Of a stretch of 6,772 nucleotides of DNA, positions 1 through 5,289 are shown piece after piece. A program made the position numbers and the translations under genes. The first letter of the stretch is position 1. Every line of letters starts with the position of its first letter. Origin of the DNA: an uncultured Planctomycetaceae bacterium (GTDB taxonomy: Bacteria; Planctomycetota; Planctomycetia; Pirellulales; Pirellulaceae). The stretch lies in contig CALBTA010000377.1 of NCBI GenBank assembly GCA_937967755.1, positions 1-6,772 of the forward strand, written 5' to 3'. A model generated the notes under the pieces. That model was given only the letters and a program-made list of their open reading frames with translations. It did not search any database and was not told the origin of the DNA.

Positions 1-1006
1 TGGCCAGATCATCCGCGTCGGGCTTGGGCGTTTCCCGCGACGCCCGGGCGACCTTGCCGCCGACTCGCTGTGAAATGGAGTAGGGGGCCATGTCGCGAGC
101 CTGGTAGGCGGTGATCAACTCGGCGAGGAAGCCGATGGACATGAACTGCGTTCCCAACAACAACGAAGTGATGGCGTAGTAAAACATGGCGCTGGAATGC
201 AGATGGAAGTCATTATCGATGGTTGCATCCAAGCGCGAAACGATCCAGCGCCCGGTCAACAGACACAGAACGATTCCCCCAAACAGGAAGAACAACAACC
301 CGACGGTTCCCAGCACATGTTGGGGGCGTTGGCCGAACCCGGTGAGGAACTTTACCGTTAGCAGATCGAGAAACCCTTTGACGATCCGCACGACGCCGTA
401 TTTCGACGCGCCGAACTGCCGCTCGCGGTGTTCGACAACGATTTCGCCCACGCGGTACCCACGGGCGGCGGCCAACACGGGCACGAAGCGGTGGAGTTCT
501 CCGTACAGGCGCACCTCATCGAAAATTTCCCGCCGGTAACATTTGAACCCGCAGTTGTGATCGTGCAGTTTCACCCCGGTGAGTTGGCTAACCATCCAGT
601 TGAACACCCGCGAGGGGCCAACCTTGTGCCAGGGGTCGTGGCGGATTTGCTTGTAGCCGCTGACGACGTCGAACTCGCTGCCCATTTTTTCCAGAAAGCG
701 GGGGATCTCTTTGGGGTCGTCCTGCAAATCGGCGTCGAGCGTGAAGACCAATTCGCCGCGAGCCATTTCAAAGCCGGCCGAAAGGGCCGCCGCCTTGCCG
801 AAGTTGCGTCGGAATTTCAGCCCCCGCACGCGCGGATCGTGCTCTGCCAACTCAGCAACAATTTGCCAAGACCGGTCGGTGGACCCATCGTCGACAAAGA
901 TAATGTCCAACACATAGTCGTGTTCGCGCGCGACCGTGCTCAACTCCTCATGGAGCAGCTTCAGACTTTCTTCCTCGTTGTGCAGGGGGATGACGATCGA
1001 GAGCAT
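1..1006 (-). CDS. Family 2 glycosyltransferase, GtrB/ArnC/DPM1-like, membrane-anchored (partial, C-terminus off the left edge)
   Basis: The frame is open for 335 codons and leaves the window without a stop. The N-terminus MLSIVIPLHNEEESL is the usual nucleotide-sugar-binding start of GT2 enzymes. DDGSTDRSW follows at residues 39-47, then NFGKAAALSAGF at 68-79, and the metal-binding DADLQDDP at 91-98. GFKCYRREIF (153-162) and RQFGASKYG (196-204) also fit dolichol-/polyprenyl-phosphate sugar transferases. Two hydrophobic helices, about 231-250 and 275-298, match the GtrB-type C-terminal membrane pair. From this family the protein probably moves a hexose from a nucleotide sugar onto polyprenyl phosphate at the cytoplasmic face of the membrane; donor and acceptor cannot be told. 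The visible part already reaches the usual 310-330 aa, so the charged tail after residue 305 is an extension. ATG at 1006 is chosen because IVIPLHNE starts directly after it. No clear Shine-Dalgarno site precedes it. The gene lies 59 bases after the DUF4261-like gene. Confidence 0.93.
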   Translation of the reverse strand, partial: MLSIVIPLHNEEESLKLLHEELSTVAREHDYVLDIIFVDDGSTDRSWQIVAELAEHDPRVRGLKFRRNFGKAAALSAGFEMARGELVFTLDADLQDDPKEIPRFLEKMGSEFDVVSGYKQIRHDPWHKVGPSRVFNWMVSQLTGVKLHDHNCGFKCYRREIFDEVRLYGELHRFVPVLAAARGYRVGEIVVEHRERQFGASKYGVVRIVKGFLDLLTVKFLTGFGQRPQHVLGTVGLLFFLFGGIVLCLLTGRWIVSRLDATIDNDFHLHSSAMFYYAITSLLLGTQFMSIGFLAELITAYQARDMAPYSISQRVGGKVARASRETPKPDADDLA

Positions 1007-1065
1007 GTGGGCAGTTCCGTTTTGTCCAATCCAATTCCAGGATAGTCGAAAATGCCCTGGCCCGC

Positions 1066-1803
1066 TTAGTTCCCTTCGGCGATGTCTTTCAGGCTGGTCA
1101 GGCGTAGGCGTCTGAACGGGTTGTACATTGGGCTATCGGCGGGCATCTGTTGGTCGTCGGCCGCCGTGGCTTGGAAGCGGGCGCCGTGCTCGTCGCCCAG
1201 CAAGTGCCCGTCGCCGATGGGCTTCTCGCCGCGGCCGACGTAACGGACGGTTTCGATGATGGTTTCCGCGTCGGTTTCATGGTCTTGGCAGCGCATGACC
1301 AAATCGGGATAGCCCAAGATGTGCATGCCCATCGTCCAGATTTCCTGCCCGTTGTTGATGACCGAAACGTAAGCGAAGGTCAACGCATCGCTTCCGCCAT
1401 CTTCGGCCATCTCTTGCCAAAGTTGCCCGCCGTGGGCCATCGCGCAGTTGTCAATGAACACCCCAGCGCCGCCGGCGCTGACAATCGCCGACCCCGCCTG
1501 CATCATCGTCAGGGCTTGTTCCATCGAACCACCGGGTCCGCAGAGACAGATGTTTACCGTATATTGATTGATGATCTCCTGTTCGTCGTCTTCCGGCGGT
1601 TGCCGGCAAGCGTTGGCGAAAATCCCCGCGAACTGATCGTCGGCCGGCCTGGGATAGATCTCAACCTTCGAGCCATCGGGCATCGACAAGTGCTGGCCCT
1701 CGATGGAATACCCACCCGGCAATCGCTCCACAACTTCGCGCGGCCCCGACCACTGGCCGGGAATGCGGAAGGTAATTTCGATGGGCGGGTTGGGCGTAGT
1801 CAT
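1066..1803 (-). CDS. DUF4261-like protein of unknown function, 245 aa
   Basis: A soluble protein with no signal peptide or membrane segment. Residues 101-130 (MQAGSAIVSAGGAG, FIDNCAMAH, LWQ) and 155-215 (WTMGMHILGYPDL, then IGDGHLLGDEHGARFQA) resemble the DUF4261 layout, in which an 'is this a G-position with a private value' segment is followed by a GM..LG..EL strand and a late DG..LG..... motif. I recall this pattern but cannot score it here, so the family call is tentative. No biochemical role is established that I can rely on. Its ATG at 1803-1801 shares four bases (ATGA) with the stop of the 92-aa gene, which points to translational coupling; there is no strong Shine-Dalgarno site of its own. 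It therefore belongs to the leftward small-gene operon. The C-terminus ends in a basic FRRLRLTSLKDIAEGN. The reading frame is certain; the function is not. Confidence 0.8.
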   Translation of the reverse strand: MTTPNPPIEITFRIPGQWSGPREVVERLPGGYSIEGQHLSMPDGSKVEIYPRPADDQFAGIFANACRQPPEDDEQEIINQYTVNICLCGPGGSMEQALTMMQAGSAIVSAGGAGVFIDNCAMAHGGQLWQEMAEDGGSDALTFAYVSVINNGQEIWTMGMHILGYPDLVMRCQDHETDAETIIETVRYVGRGEKPIGDGHLLGDEHGARFQATAADDQQMPADSPMYNPFRRLRLTSLKDIAEGN

Positions 1804-2078
1804 GGTGAATCCGTTTCGTCCGCGGGCACGATGGCGAGGAAACGCACTTCGTCGTCATCGAAGGCGTGAAAGACACGCATGTGCGGGATCGTTTCGTCGT
1901 CTACCAACAGATGTGACCACCAGCAATCGTAGGCAACCAGGTAGAATGAAGTCGGCCAATGCGGACTTTCTGCAATTCGGTTTTCTAGCCGATCCAGGTG
2001 CGTCAGAATGTCAGGATTCTTGTCGGCCAGATCGTTCCGCGTCTCCTGATACTTCGGGTGGCGGACTATTCTTCGCAT
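1800..2078 (-). CDS. Small protein, possibly RelE/ParE-fold toxin-like, 92 aa
   Basis: A 92-residue protein beginning MRRIVRHPKYQETR. The order of elements, an initial strand, two helices (about residues 8-37, LADKNPDILTHLDRLENRIAES), then several strands ending RVFHAFDDDEVRFLAIVPADE (68-88), is that of RelE/ParE/HigB-type toxins, where a charged strand before a hydrophobic '.VRFLAI' strand is typical. This is a fold-level impression, not a family match, and the catalytic residues of RelE-type RNases cannot be assigned with confidence. The start at 2078 is supported by AGGA at 2087-2090 with an 8-base spacer. The first 68 bases overlap the end of the 58-aa gene in another frame, and the TGA stop overlaps the ATG of the following 245-aa gene. 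Both overlaps suggest tightly linked expression of the set. Alternative: a planctomycete-specific hypothetical without toxin activity. Confidence 0.75.
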   Translation of the reverse strand: MRRIVRHPKYQETRNDLADKNPDILTHLDRLENRIAESPHWPTSFYLVAYDCWWSHLLVDDETIPHMRVFHAFDDDEVRFLAIVPADETDSP

Positions 2079-2187
2079 CTAGCAATTCCTGATTTCTCCG
2101 AATTAGCTCTTCACCAAGTTCCGGCGGAACCTGGTAGCCCTCGTCATCAGTGGGAAATCTCAATCCTTCGTGCGTGACTTCTTTCAT
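2011..2187 (-). CDS. Small hypothetical protein, 58 aa, upstream partner of the 92-aa protein
   Basis: I do not recognise this protein. It begins MKEVTHEGLRFPTDDEGYQV, has a short helix (about 22-40, PPELGEELIRRNQELLDA) and ends in a polar tail (SPPPEVSGDAERSGRQES) that is encoded in the overlap with the next gene. It is acidic in the middle and has no membrane or secretion signal. The frame is open back to an ATG at 2268, which would give 85 aa and overlap the preceding gene's stop, but GAAGGA at 2194-2199, six bases before the ATG at 2187, argues for the shorter form. Its position directly before and overlapping a toxin-like gene is what one expects of an antitoxin or accessory protein; that role is inferred from context only. 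Confidence 0.62.
   Translation of the reverse strand: MKEVTHEGLRFPTDDEGYQVPPELGEELIRRNQELLDAKNSPPPEVSGDAERSGRQES
2087..2090 (-). promoter_or_regulatory. Shine-Dalgarno site for the 92-aa gene, inside the upstream coding region
   Basis: The minus strand reads CAGGA ending at 2087, eight bases before ATG at 2078. It lies inside the 58-aa gene, so the 92-aa protein can be started internally on the same transcript. Confidence 0.5.
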
Positions 2188-2193
2188 GAAGTG

Positions 2194-2199
2194 TCCTTC
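2194..2199 (-). promoter_or_regulatory. Shine-Dalgarno site for the 58-aa gene
   Basis: The minus strand reads GAAGGA, six bases before ATG at 2187. It favours the 58-aa product over the 85-aa form that would begin at 2268. Confidence 0.65.
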
Positions 2200-2242
2200 A
2201 AGACCCAGAGGAAATGAATTCAAGAAGCAACGGTAAATTTGA

Positions 2243-2461
2243 TCACGATGCATCCAGCGACGAGACATGATCTAAAACGGCAGAGTAAGGAAGCCTCTCC
2301 TCGTCCGATGCCAGTCGCTGGCGGGCGATGCGGATGTCCTCTAAATCACAACTCCGAGCGAGAACGCCGAGGCGGTTTCTTTGCGCGTCAACGAGTTCGA
2401 CCGATCCGGCAGCCTCGTTCATTTGGCGGATTTGATCTTCGGTAGCGACTATTTTTACCAT
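2243..2461 (-). CDS. Small antitoxin-like protein of a planctomycete-type family, 72 aa
   Basis: The protein starts MVKIVATEDQIRQMNEA. It contains VELVDAQRNRLGVLA (residues 21-35), a 'V.L.D..G..LG' segment, then EDIRIARQRLASDEE (41-55) and a terminal YSAVLDHVSSLDAS (59-72). I recall many small planctomycete proteins with this order: a D-x-x-G/N-x-x-LG strand pair, an acidic helix with R.ASDE, and a '..EVL.HL..L' C-terminus, often beside putative toxin genes. No biochemistry is known to me. The frame is open upstream to 2626, but the upstream part lies in the REP-like repeats and inside the flippase gene, and the ATG at 2461 has GGGAGGT seven bases before it, the best Shine-Dalgarno site in the window, and a good promoter. 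That start is therefore preferred. It is the first gene of the small-gene operon; 55 bases separate it from the 58-aa gene. Confidence 0.72.
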   Translation of the reverse strand: MVKIVATEDQIRQMNEAAGSVELVDAQRNRLGVLARSCDLEDIRIARQRLASDEERLPYSAVLDHVSSLDAS

Positions 2462-2468
2462 CGATGAA

Positions 2469-2475
2469 ACCTCCC
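2469..2475 (-). promoter_or_regulatory. Strong Shine-Dalgarno site for the 72-aa gene
   Basis: On the minus strand this reads GGGAGGT, followed by a seven-base spacer TTCATCG and then ATG at 2461. It decides the start of the 72-aa gene against the longer open frame upstream. It stands out because the large genes of this window have no comparable site. Confidence 0.8.
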
Positions 2476-2489
2476 TTGTTGGTTCCCTA

Positions 2490-2518
2490 AGTATAAGGCC
2501 GCGTAATCGCTGCCGCAA
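2490..2518 (-). promoter_or_regulatory. Candidate sigma-70-type promoter for the small-gene operon
   Basis: On the minus strand TTGCGG (2518-2513) is followed by exactly 17 bases and then TATACT (2495-2490), a five-of-six match to TATAAT. The -35 is weak (three of six). Transcription would begin near 2483, giving a leader of about 22 bases that contains the GGGAGGT site. The promoter sits between the end of the flippase gene and the 72-aa gene, which suggests the small-gene block is expressed independently of the protease/flippase pair. Confidence 0.5.
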
Positions 2519-2521
2519 ACT

Positions 2522-2544
2522 TGATGGTTCGAAGCCCCGGCTAC
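2522..2544 (-). repeat. Degenerate REP-like element, copy D, in tandem with copy C
   Basis: It matches copy C at 18 of 23 bases; the conserved part GTAGCCGGGGCTTC differs from GTAGCGGGGGCTTC at one position. It has the same orientation, with heads 31 bases apart. Its GTAG head contains the TAG that ends the flippase frame. The pairing strength of its hairpin is reduced. Confidence 0.6.
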
Positions 2545-3557
2545 GAATTTGGCGGTGGCTGGAAGCCCCCGCTACGAAACAGTCGCCCGCAAAGATATAG
2601 CGTACCCGAAAACGCCAACTCTGCAAAAAGCCAGGCCAGGCGAAGCAGGATGATTGAGACGATGGCCAGCTTGCCGAACGTGGGTGTCATCAACACGTTC
2701 AACACAAGTTCCCGCACGCCGACGCCGCCGGGTATCATCGAGGCGAAGCCGGCGACGACCGCCAGTGAGATTGCCGCGGTGAGAAGCGGTAGTTGCGAAA
2801 GCGGGTTGCCGAGCGCCTCTTCGGTGCCGGGCATCGCTTTTAACGCACACCACAGGCTGAGGCCCATCACCGGCCAGGCCAGGCAATTCGCCAACCACCC
2901 TTGAGCCATGAGCTTGTAGTCAAGCCGCTTGAGCAGTTCGTCGACATCGGCATTCGCCTTGGAAACGCGCAGCATCTTCACAACGAAACGAAATACCGGC
3001 GGAATGGTTGGCACTCCGGTGGCAAGCATCAGGCCGACGGCCAACGGGTAGATTAAGCTACCTGACCCCAGCGGCGCTGCACCGCTGACCAGCACCAAGA
3101 CTCCGCCCAAGAATCCGCCCACGGCCATCATCGTCAGTGTTTCGATGAACACGCACAGGGCCGCCACGGTCGTGTCGGTTCTTTCGCTGCGAACTAAGCC
3201 CGTTCGCAACACGACGACCATCGCCTTGCCCGGGACGTATTTTCCCAGGCTGCCGATGTAGTAGGCGCGCAGAGTTTCCCAAAACGTTGGCCGTTGGCCC
3301 AGGTGCCACATCGTCCTGTGCCAAAACCAGATCATTGGCAGTTGGGCCGCCATGAATGCCAAACCCGCGACAGCCAGCCACCAAGGGTTGACGCGGGTCA
3401 GCGAAAAGCCTTCCTGGTCGATCTGCCGCTTCGCCTCGACGATCGCCTGCCAGATGAAGTAGGCAACGATCCCAAAGATCGCGATCTTGGCGGCTAAGAT
3501 CAGCCACGAACGGAGCGACTTCGCCGGATCTTGCTTCACGCCAGATTCTCTATGCAC
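2541..3557 (-). CDS. Lysylphosphatidylglycerol synthase TM region / UPF0104 flippase-like membrane protein, 338 aa
   Basis: An integral membrane protein with hydrophobic segments at about residues 18-39, 59-79, 131-160, 167-187, 219-241, 256-274 and 296-325. GSLGKYVPGKA (102-112) and SMIPGGVGVREL (273-284) are the two signature segments of the LPG_synthase_TM family, which includes the flippase part of MprF and many stand-alone members next to lipid or polyprenol-sugar genes. There is no aminoacyl-transfer domain, so it is not a full MprF; lipid flipping is inferred from the family. The start is GTG at 3557, 12 bases after the protease stop; another GTG at codon 7 (3539) is possible, and neither has a clear Shine-Dalgarno site. 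The last ten residues, SGGFQPPPNS, come from two REP-like elements, the second of which also supplies the TAG stop. The native end of the protein was probably near residue 327. Confidence 0.9.
   Translation of the reverse strand: MHRESGVKQDPAKSLRSWLILAAKIAIFGIVAYFIWQAIVEAKRQIDQEGFSLTRVNPWWLAVAGLAFMAAQLPMIWFWHRTMWHLGQRPTFWETLRAYYIGSLGKYVPGKAMVVVLRTGLVRSERTDTTVAALCVFIETLTMMAVGGFLGGVLVLVSGAAPLGSGSLIYPLAVGLMLATGVPTIPPVFRFVVKMLRVSKANADVDELLKRLDYKLMAQGWLANCLAWPVMGLSLWCALKAMPGTEEALGNPLSQLPLLTAAISLAVVAGFASMIPGGVGVRELVLNVLMTPTFGKLAIVSIILLRLAWLFAELAFSGTLYLCGRLFRSGGFQPPPNS
2551..2575 (-). repeat. REP-like element, copy C (inside the flippase gene 3' end)
   Basis: Read on the minus strand it begins with a GTAG head, then CGGGGGCT, loop TCC, AGCCACCG. 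GGCT/AGCC and CGG/CCG pair around one G-A mismatch. It matches copy B (5172-5196) at 23 of 25 bases. It lies within the coding frame and yields residues SGGFQPP. Confidence 0.8.
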
Positions 3558-3569
3558 TTTGCGTGACCA

Positions 3570-5024
3570 CTACGGCGAATGGAATAGCCACTTCGCTGGC
3601 AACTGCTGTTTGCCCTTTACGCCGGGGCCTTCGATCATCACGCGCAAAGCCTGGTCGCCACCGGCTTCGAAGTAATCCAACTGCAACGGGTACACCCCTG
3701 GGCGCAACCGGATCATGCCTGTGACTTGCCGTTCGGCGTGCAGTCCATCGTTGTCGACAATCATCCGCTCGCCCAACCACAGCCGGCTACCATCGTCGCT
3801 GATCGTCGAAAGAAAGTAAACGCCGTCGGTCGGAATCTTCAGGAAGCCGGTGAAGCGTTGCCCGAAGAACTCTTCCTCGGGATCCTTCACGGTTCGCGGA
3901 GACGACTTGCTGATGGATGTTTCCTCCGGTTGCAGCTTATCGAAATTGGGCAGCCGATCCCATTGACCGGAAAACCGCTCCACGCGCAGGCCCGGTTCGA
4001 CTTCGATGCCCGCAGCCGGCTCAAGCAGTTCCGCTTCGGCAAGACGGAGGATGATCTTCAGAGACTGATCTCCCCGGCGAACGGAAAGCGCCAGTTCATC
4101 ACCCGGCTGGCGGTCGATCATTTCCAAATGAAAATCGACACCATGCCGCAGGCTGGCGTCGTCGATCCGTTCAATCACGTCGCCAGTTGCCAAGCCGGCG
4201 ACCGCACCGGGCGAGCCATCACCTATTGCCGTGATTTTCGCCGCGCCTGCGAAGGGATCAACGGTGATGCCGTGGGTGATTCCATACCGCTGATCGGCGG
4301 CGATCAGTTGCGGCATCACCTCGCGGACTCGGTCGATGGTAATCGCGAAGCCCAGGTTTTCGCCGTCGGCCTTGCGGGAAGTGATCACGCCAATCTGTTG
4401 GCCCAAGGCGTTGATCAGTGCCCCACCGCTGCTGCCGCCGCTGACGGGCGCGGTGGTCTGCACCATCGATGGCAGATGGGCATGCTCGGTATGCGTCGCC
4501 CGCCCAAGCCCGCTGACCAAGCCGGCGCTGAGCGTGTGCGGCAACCCGCCGGGCGAACCGAGCGTGATCACCGGTTCACCCAGTTCCAAGTCGTCGGTCC
4601 GCCCCAGCGGAAGGGTTGGAAACAGGGCATCGCCATCAAGCTTCAACAACGCCAAGTCTTCTGACGGCAAACGGGCGACCACTTTGGCCCTTCGCCACGG
4701 GCCCTGAAAGAAGGCAATCTCAACATGCCCCGCACCGGCGACGACGTGGTTATTCGTGAGGATGTACCCCTTGGCATGAATCACGCTGCCGCCGCCGTGT
4801 CCAAATTCGACGACGTTTCGCTGATTCGTCTCGCGGGCGACGCGAACCGACACCAGCGCTGGCAAGCACTGACGGACGAGCTTCACCGTTGGAGTGACCC
4901 GCGGATCATCATCCGGCCGCCGGTTCTTTTGCGCCGCGGAATCCTGCGCGAATGTCGATGCGCACATCGCCATCGGAACGAGCAACCGGATACAGATTTG
5001 AAGCCTTTGGTGTAGCACATTCAT
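3570..5024 (-). CDS. Secreted trypsin-like (HtrA-type) serine protease with PDZ and C-terminal PA14-like domain, 484 aa
   Basis: A signal peptide covers about residues 1-26 (cleavage near STFA/QD). The protease domain (about 45-240) has the full triad: His93 in TNNHVV, Asp123 in SEDLALLKL and Ser199 in GGSSGGALIN, plus TLGSPGG at 154-160, as in DegP/HtrA. A PDZ domain follows (about 246-330, with GSPGAVAGLATGDVIERID at 270-288). Residues 340-482 have PA14 features: GLRVERFSGQWD, GFLKIPTDGVYFLSTISDDGSRLWL (broken here at 393-417), then RLRPGVYPLQLDYFEAGGD. PA14 domains are usually sugar- or surface-binding, so the protease may be held on a glycan or envelope target; that is inference. The active-site stretch reads SSGG where most HtrA proteins have NSGG. 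ATG at 5024 gives a normal signal peptide. The flippase-like gene follows by 12 bases, so the two are probably co-transcribed. Confidence 0.92.
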   Translation of the reverse strand: MNVLHQRLQICIRLLVPMAMCASTFAQDSAAQKNRRPDDDPRVTPTVKLVRQCLPALVSVRVARETNQRNVVEFGHGGGSVIHAKGYILTNNHVVAGAGHVEIAFFQGPWRRAKVVARLPSEDLALLKLDGDALFPTLPLGRTDDLELGEPVITLGSPGGLPHTLSAGLVSGLGRATHTEHAHLPSMVQTTAPVSGGSSGGALINALGQQIGVITSRKADGENLGFAITIDRVREVMPQLIAADQRYGITHGITVDPFAGAAKITAIGDGSPGAVAGLATGDVIERIDDASLRHGVDFHLEMIDRQPGDELALSVRRGDQSLKIILRLAEAELLEPAAGIEVEPGLRVERFSGQWDRLPNFDKLQPEETSISKSSPRTVKDPEEEFFGQRFTGFLKIPTDGVYFLSTISDDGSRLWLGERMIVDNDGLHAERQVTGMIRLRPGVYPLQLDYFEAGGDQALRVMIEGPGVKGKQQLPAKWLFHSP

Positions 5025-5030
5025 TTCCCC

Positions 5031-5059
5031 ATTATGGCTTACCGTCAGGGCGATTGCAG
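5031..5059 (-). promoter_or_regulatory. Weak candidate promoter for the protease gene, possibly leaderless
   Basis: The minus strand has CATAAT at 5036-5031, five of six matches to TATAAT, ending six bases before ATG at 5024. With a 17-base spacer the -35 would be CTGCAA (5059-5054), only three of six. If this is the real promoter, transcription would begin at or next to the start codon, which would fit the absence of a Shine-Dalgarno site. The -35 touches the GTAG head of REP copy A. Confidence 0.3.
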
Positions 5060-5083
5060 TAGCGGGGGCTTCTAGCCACCGTA
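5059..5083 (+). repeat. REP-like element, copy A
   Basis: Begins with GTAG, then CGGGGGCT, TCT, AGCCACCG. It matches the reverse complement of copy B (5172-5196) at 24 of 25 bases; the one change is in the hairpin loop. The GTAG head plus imperfect palindrome is the layout of REP elements that are mobilised by RAYT-type transposases in other bacteria. Confidence 0.82.
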
Positions 5084-5171
5084 AACTTCGCGAAGCGAAG
5101 ACTCCCCCATTGCAATAGCCGCGCAGTTACTACTTCGCCGGCGATGCGGTAGCATGGCGGCTATTGCGAGG

Positions 5172-5196
5172 TACGGTGGCTGGAAGCCCCCGCTAC
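5172..5196 (-). repeat. REP-like element, copy B
   Basis: The minus strand reads GTAG, CGGGGGCT, TCC, AGCCACCG. It is the inverted partner of copy A and shares 23 of 25 bases with copy C at 2551-2575. The hairpin keeps CGG/CCG and GGCT/AGCC pairing with a TCC loop. Confidence 0.82.
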
Positions 5197-5226
5197 GTTG
5201 CCCCTCGCCGGTTGCGTGGGGCGGAT

Positions 5227-5254
5227 TTGACTTGTAATTTGGTAGAACTTTGAT
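5227..5254 (+). promoter_or_regulatory. Weak candidate promoter for the beta-propeller gene
   Basis: TTGACT (5227-5232, five of six to TTGACA) is followed after 16 bases by TTTGAT (5249-5254, four of six to TATAAT). It lies between REP copy B and the start at 5290, in the only AT-richer part of the intergenic region. The -10 is poor. Confidence 0.3.
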
Positions 5255-5289
5255 CGTCGCCGAAACGCCCTCAAACCGCGATATTTCCG

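Larger units (their letters stand above)
5059..5196. repeat. Paired REP-like elements in inverted orientation (BIME/REPIN-like, 138 bp)
   Basis: Copies A and B face each other with heads outward and 88 bases between them. Inside, GCAATAGCCGC (5112-5122) and GCGGCTATTGC (5157-5167) form a second, perfect 11-base inverted repeat. CTTCGCGAAG (5086-5095) is a further short palindrome. The whole element could fold into a long hairpin when single-stranded or transcribed. It fills most of the 265 bases between the divergent protease and beta-propeller genes, and so may also act as a transcription barrier; this is inference. Confidence 0.72.

Noticed and set aside
428..1045. Rightward open frame of 205 codons
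   Set aside because: It is antisense to the glycosyltransferase, whose motifs (DDGSTDRSW, DADLQDDP) fix the coding strand. Its translation shows no recognisable domain.
1036..1060. Possible terminator hairpin between the 245-aa gene and the glycosyltransferase
   Set aside because: Only a five-base stem (CCAGG/CCTGG) with a loop of about 14 bases, and no T-run after it.
1150..1869. Rightward open frame of 239 codons
   Set aside because: It is antisense to the 245-aa gene in GC-rich DNA, where long mirror frames are expected. The leftward frame has start/stop coupling with its neighbour; this one has no ribosome site or context.
2462..2626. N-terminal extension of the 72-aa protein to an ATG at 2626
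   Set aside because: It would be translated from REP-like repeats and from the end of the flippase gene in another frame. The GGGAGGT site and promoter fit the start at 2461.
3570..3600. Lipoprotein signal in the protease (Cys21 in PMAMC)
   Set aside because: The residues before Cys do not fit a lipobox; a normal signal peptidase I site at STFA/QD is better.
3726..4664. Rightward open frame of 312 codons
   Set aside because: It is antisense to the protease/PDZ/PA14 gene, which carries a complete catalytic triad and signal peptide. The antisense product has no known motif.
5059..5196. CRISPR-like array or insertion sequence
   Set aside because: There are only two copies and they are inverted, not direct, with no spacer series; there is no transposase frame and no flanking target duplication visible.
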